64,000 nucleotides of DNA from Ovis canadensis. Its lineage: Eukaryota > Chordata > Mammalia > Artiodactyla > Bovidae. Of the stretch, positions 61,838-64,000 are shown in pieces (the stretch's first letter is position 1; every line of letters starts with the position of its first letter). The notes beneath the pieces were generated by a model, which was not told where the DNA came from, did not search any database, and worked only from the letters and a program-made list of their open reading frames with translations. The translations under genes were made by a program, and so were the position numbers. The stretch is from positions 10,653,501-10,717,500 of the forward strand of contig NC_091247.1 of assembly GCF_042477335.2 (NCBI RefSeq), given 5' to 3'.

Positions 61838-62020
61838 AAAGTCGCTCAGTCACATCCAACTCTGTGACCCCATGGGCTATACAGTCCATAGAACTCTCCA
61901 GGCCAGAATACTGAAGTAGGTAGCCTTTCTCTTCTCCAGGGGATCTTTCCAACCCAGGAACCGAACTTGGGTCTTCTGCATTGCAGGCAGATTCTTTACC
62001 AACTGAGCCATCAGGGAAGC
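61838..62020 (-). mobile_element. Bov-tA SINE
   Basis: Reverse Bov-tA (agaaagtcgctcagtcacat to accaactgagccatcaggga). Confidence 0.91.
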
Positions 62021-62545
62021 GCCAGCTGCAGCAGACACAGCCTCAACTGTCGCCATCACAGCCACAGGAGAAGGAAAAGAACGCTGTTACTGATCAAAAA
62101 GTGAGTGAGAGAGGAAGGGGCTGGAACTCACGTATCGACTCAGAGGATCAGAAACAGGAGGGGAAGTGACTGCTTACAGGTTCTCTCACTTTCAGCAGAG
62201 GGCAGGCCGGGGGAAAATTCCAGCTGGGGGAGAAAAATCCAGTTGGAAGCTGGGGCTGCTGGAAACAACGCTGTTACTTAACACAGGACAGCGAAGGCAA
62301 CAGAAACCAAACAGCCATTTAAAAAGCTAAAACAATGAGGAAGATTAGATGATGTTTTCACATAGAGATCCAAACACTGTGATTATCAAATGTTTAGCAA
62401 TTTGAGGTTTGGGAAAAAAAGTTTTTATATAACCAGAAGATTATCAAAAGAGAAAACATTTGGATTTAAGCAAAATTTTAAAAAAAGAAAAAAACTATCC
62501 TTAAAGGATATCAGATTGGCTACTATGTCCTTTATCCTTCTTCAT
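62021..62545. other. No recognisable feature
   Basis: Unrecognised; A-rich 62400-62495. Confidence 0.45.
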
Positions 62546-62547
62546 TT

Positions 62548-62658
62548 TTGGCAGTGCTATGCAGCATGAAAGATCTTAGTTCCTTTATCAGGGACTGGAC
62601 CTTTGCCCCCAGCAGTGTAAGCACAGAATCTTAACCACTGGACCACCAGGAAGTCCCT
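62548..62658 (-). mobile_element. CHR-type SINE
   Basis: ttttggcagtgctatgcagc, tcagggactggacctttgcc and taaccactggaccaccagga. Confidence 0.85.
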
Positions 62659-63079
62659 GCCAGGCCCTGTATTCTTTAAAAGGGGCTCCACCCACCTTGG
62701 GGATGTGGAGCCAAAACTTGAGAAATTGAACACCTTTCACAGATCACACATTTTTTAGTTAGCATCAGAGTGAGAAGGGGAGTTTGCTAGGCATGCAGAT
62801 TTTTTCTCCTGTTCTTCCCCCAAAATTGACTCTATGTGCCCTGTGAGGAATAATGAGTCAGCAGTTTATCATCCCAGGTGGACAGTGCTCGTGATCCTCC
62901 AGCTCATACTTTGTGAGATGCTGACTCATGCTGCTGCTCTAAGTTCCACAAAAATAAGTCAGTCACCTGGAGTAGTTGTTTAAAGGTTCCTGTCCCATCC
63001 CCATGCATGCTGATTTATCAGCAAGAGCACCAGGTGATTCTTAACAGTGAGGTCTGAAAACAGTGTTTTACAGAACTTC
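62659..63079. other. No recognisable feature
   Basis: Unrecognised. aggttcctgtcccatcccca and ttatcagcaagagcaccagg (about 62985-63034) may be an old DNA-transposon scrap, not called. Confidence 0.4.
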
Positions 63080-63090
63080 CTAGGGCACTT

Positions 63091-63189
63091 GGAGAAGGAA
63101 ATGGCGACCCACTCCAGTGTTCTTGCCTGGAGAATCCCAGGAACGGCGGAGCCTGGTGGGACACGACTGAAGTGACTTACCAGCAGCAG
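63091..63189 (-). mobile_element. Bov-A2 SINE, short, internally deleted
   Basis: Reverse Bov-A monomer lacking about 35 bp. ctagggcactt (63080-63090) and ctagggtactt (63190-63200) flank it with one difference. Confidence 0.88.
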
Positions 63190-63239
63190 CTAGGGTACTT
63201 AAAAATGGACCTGTTTTGAGTGCCACCCCTGAAGACTGT

Positions 63240-63443
63240 GGGCTTCCCTGGTGGCTCAGATGGTAAAGAATCTGCCTGCAACGCAGAAGACCTGGGCTTG
63301 ACCCCTGGGTCAGGCAGATCCCCTGGAGAAGGACATGGCTAACCCACTCCAGTATTCTCGAGAATTTCATGGACAGAGGAGCCTAGTGGGTTACAGTCCA
63401 CGTGGTCACAAAGTGTCAGACATGACTGAGCAACTAACATTTT
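63240..63443 (+). mobile_element. Bov-tA SINE
   Basis: Forward Bov-tA (gggcttccctggtggctcag to tgagcaactaacattttcat). Confidence 0.93.
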
Positions 63444-64000
63444 CATTTTCCCAAAGAATGTAGTTTATTTGGTCAGAGTGAGTCAGATCAGACATATCTC
63501 TTGACTAAATTCACTAGGAATTACTGATAAGGGACATCAGCAGTTATGTATATTAACCAACAGTCTTGGTGACAAAAGTTCTGTCAAAACTACAAATTAG
63601 TAGGGCTAAGGAGAGCTGAAGTAAAATGGTCCCTGTTTAAAAATCACACTGGATACTCTTTTTGACAGGAGCATAAAATTTAATGATTTGGGCCAGCAAT
63701 ATGCTGAAATCCTCGTTAACAGAAATGAGATTACCACGGTTTTCATGTTCACTGTCAACAACAGGTTCAATGACAGAATTGAGAGCTTTTTCCATTTTAG
63801 CACAAAATGTGGAAGATGCTTCCTGGATCCTCATAACTGGATTTTCCTGCCTCTCTGATCAGTTTTTCCCCCCTGAAGTCTTTGTACTGTTATTTGGTAC
63901 CCTAAGAAGATGGAACAGGATTCTTCTGGAATGAAATGACCGGCTCGAAAGCTCTTCAATGAATACTTAAATCTCTAGGTAGAGACACATTTACAGCCAA
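63444..64000. other. Unrecognised end of window; small minus ORF
   Basis: No repeat found. The minus strand has an open frame at 63637-63858 (74 codons, 65 from its ATG at 63834), with normal-looking composition and the words EPVVD and KFYAPVKK, and an in-frame stop just upstream. I do not recognise it. It could be a piece of an old retrocopy, an exon, or chance. Confidence 0.3.

Overview
The window reads as non-coding genomic DNA from a ruminant, most likely a bovid. The evidence is its repeats: several copies of the LINE BovB (RTE clade), many tRNA-headed Bov-tA and dimeric Bov-A2 SINEs, CHR-type SINEs of cetaceans, hippos and ruminants, ruminant L1 3' ends, and a class II solo LTR of a kind I associate with cattle and sheep genomes. 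Cattle, sheep and goat cannot be told apart by eye. I found no intact protein-coding gene. Long open frames are BovB remnants, chance frames in the two CpG-rich blocks, or translations of simple repeats.

Layout. 1-15 kb is mostly unrecognised DNA with MIRs and a few ruminant SINEs, a palindromic MITE-like element (7.3 kb) and a MaLR-type LTR (7.5-7.8 kb). 15.3-16.1 kb is a CpG-island-like block with a CTCF-like site. 16-24 kb holds MIRs, SINEs and AT-rich non-repetitive stretches that look like conserved non-coding elements. 24-28 kb holds ancient LTR and L1 pieces and a U6 snRNA pseudogene joined directly to an L1 3' end. 28.3-32.4 kb is a BovB inserted into an older BovB; the inner copy has a 5' inversion and an 11-bp target-site duplication. 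32-41 kb is SINE-rich and has a hAT-like MITE. 41.5-43.7 kb is a 2.2-kb minus-strand BovB containing a templated inverted insertion. 43.8-45.1 kb is the solo LTR. 45-53 kb is a dense SINE, BovB, L1 and LTR patchwork. 53-59.4 kb has no repeats over long stretches: AT-rich enhancer-like blocks, a CpG cluster, a second CpG-island-like block (58.0-59.1 kb) and a CTCF-like site. 59.4-60.7 kb is a 400-bp imperfect inverted repeat. The last 3 kb is SINEs and unrecognised sequence.

There are no operons or pathways here. What can be read is insertion history (which element sits in which, dated by nesting and target-site duplications) and possible regulatory DNA. Repeat names come from recognising consensus sequence by eye, so family names are firm for BovB, Bov-tA, Bov-A2, CHR, MIR and U6, and tentative for the old LTR-like pieces.
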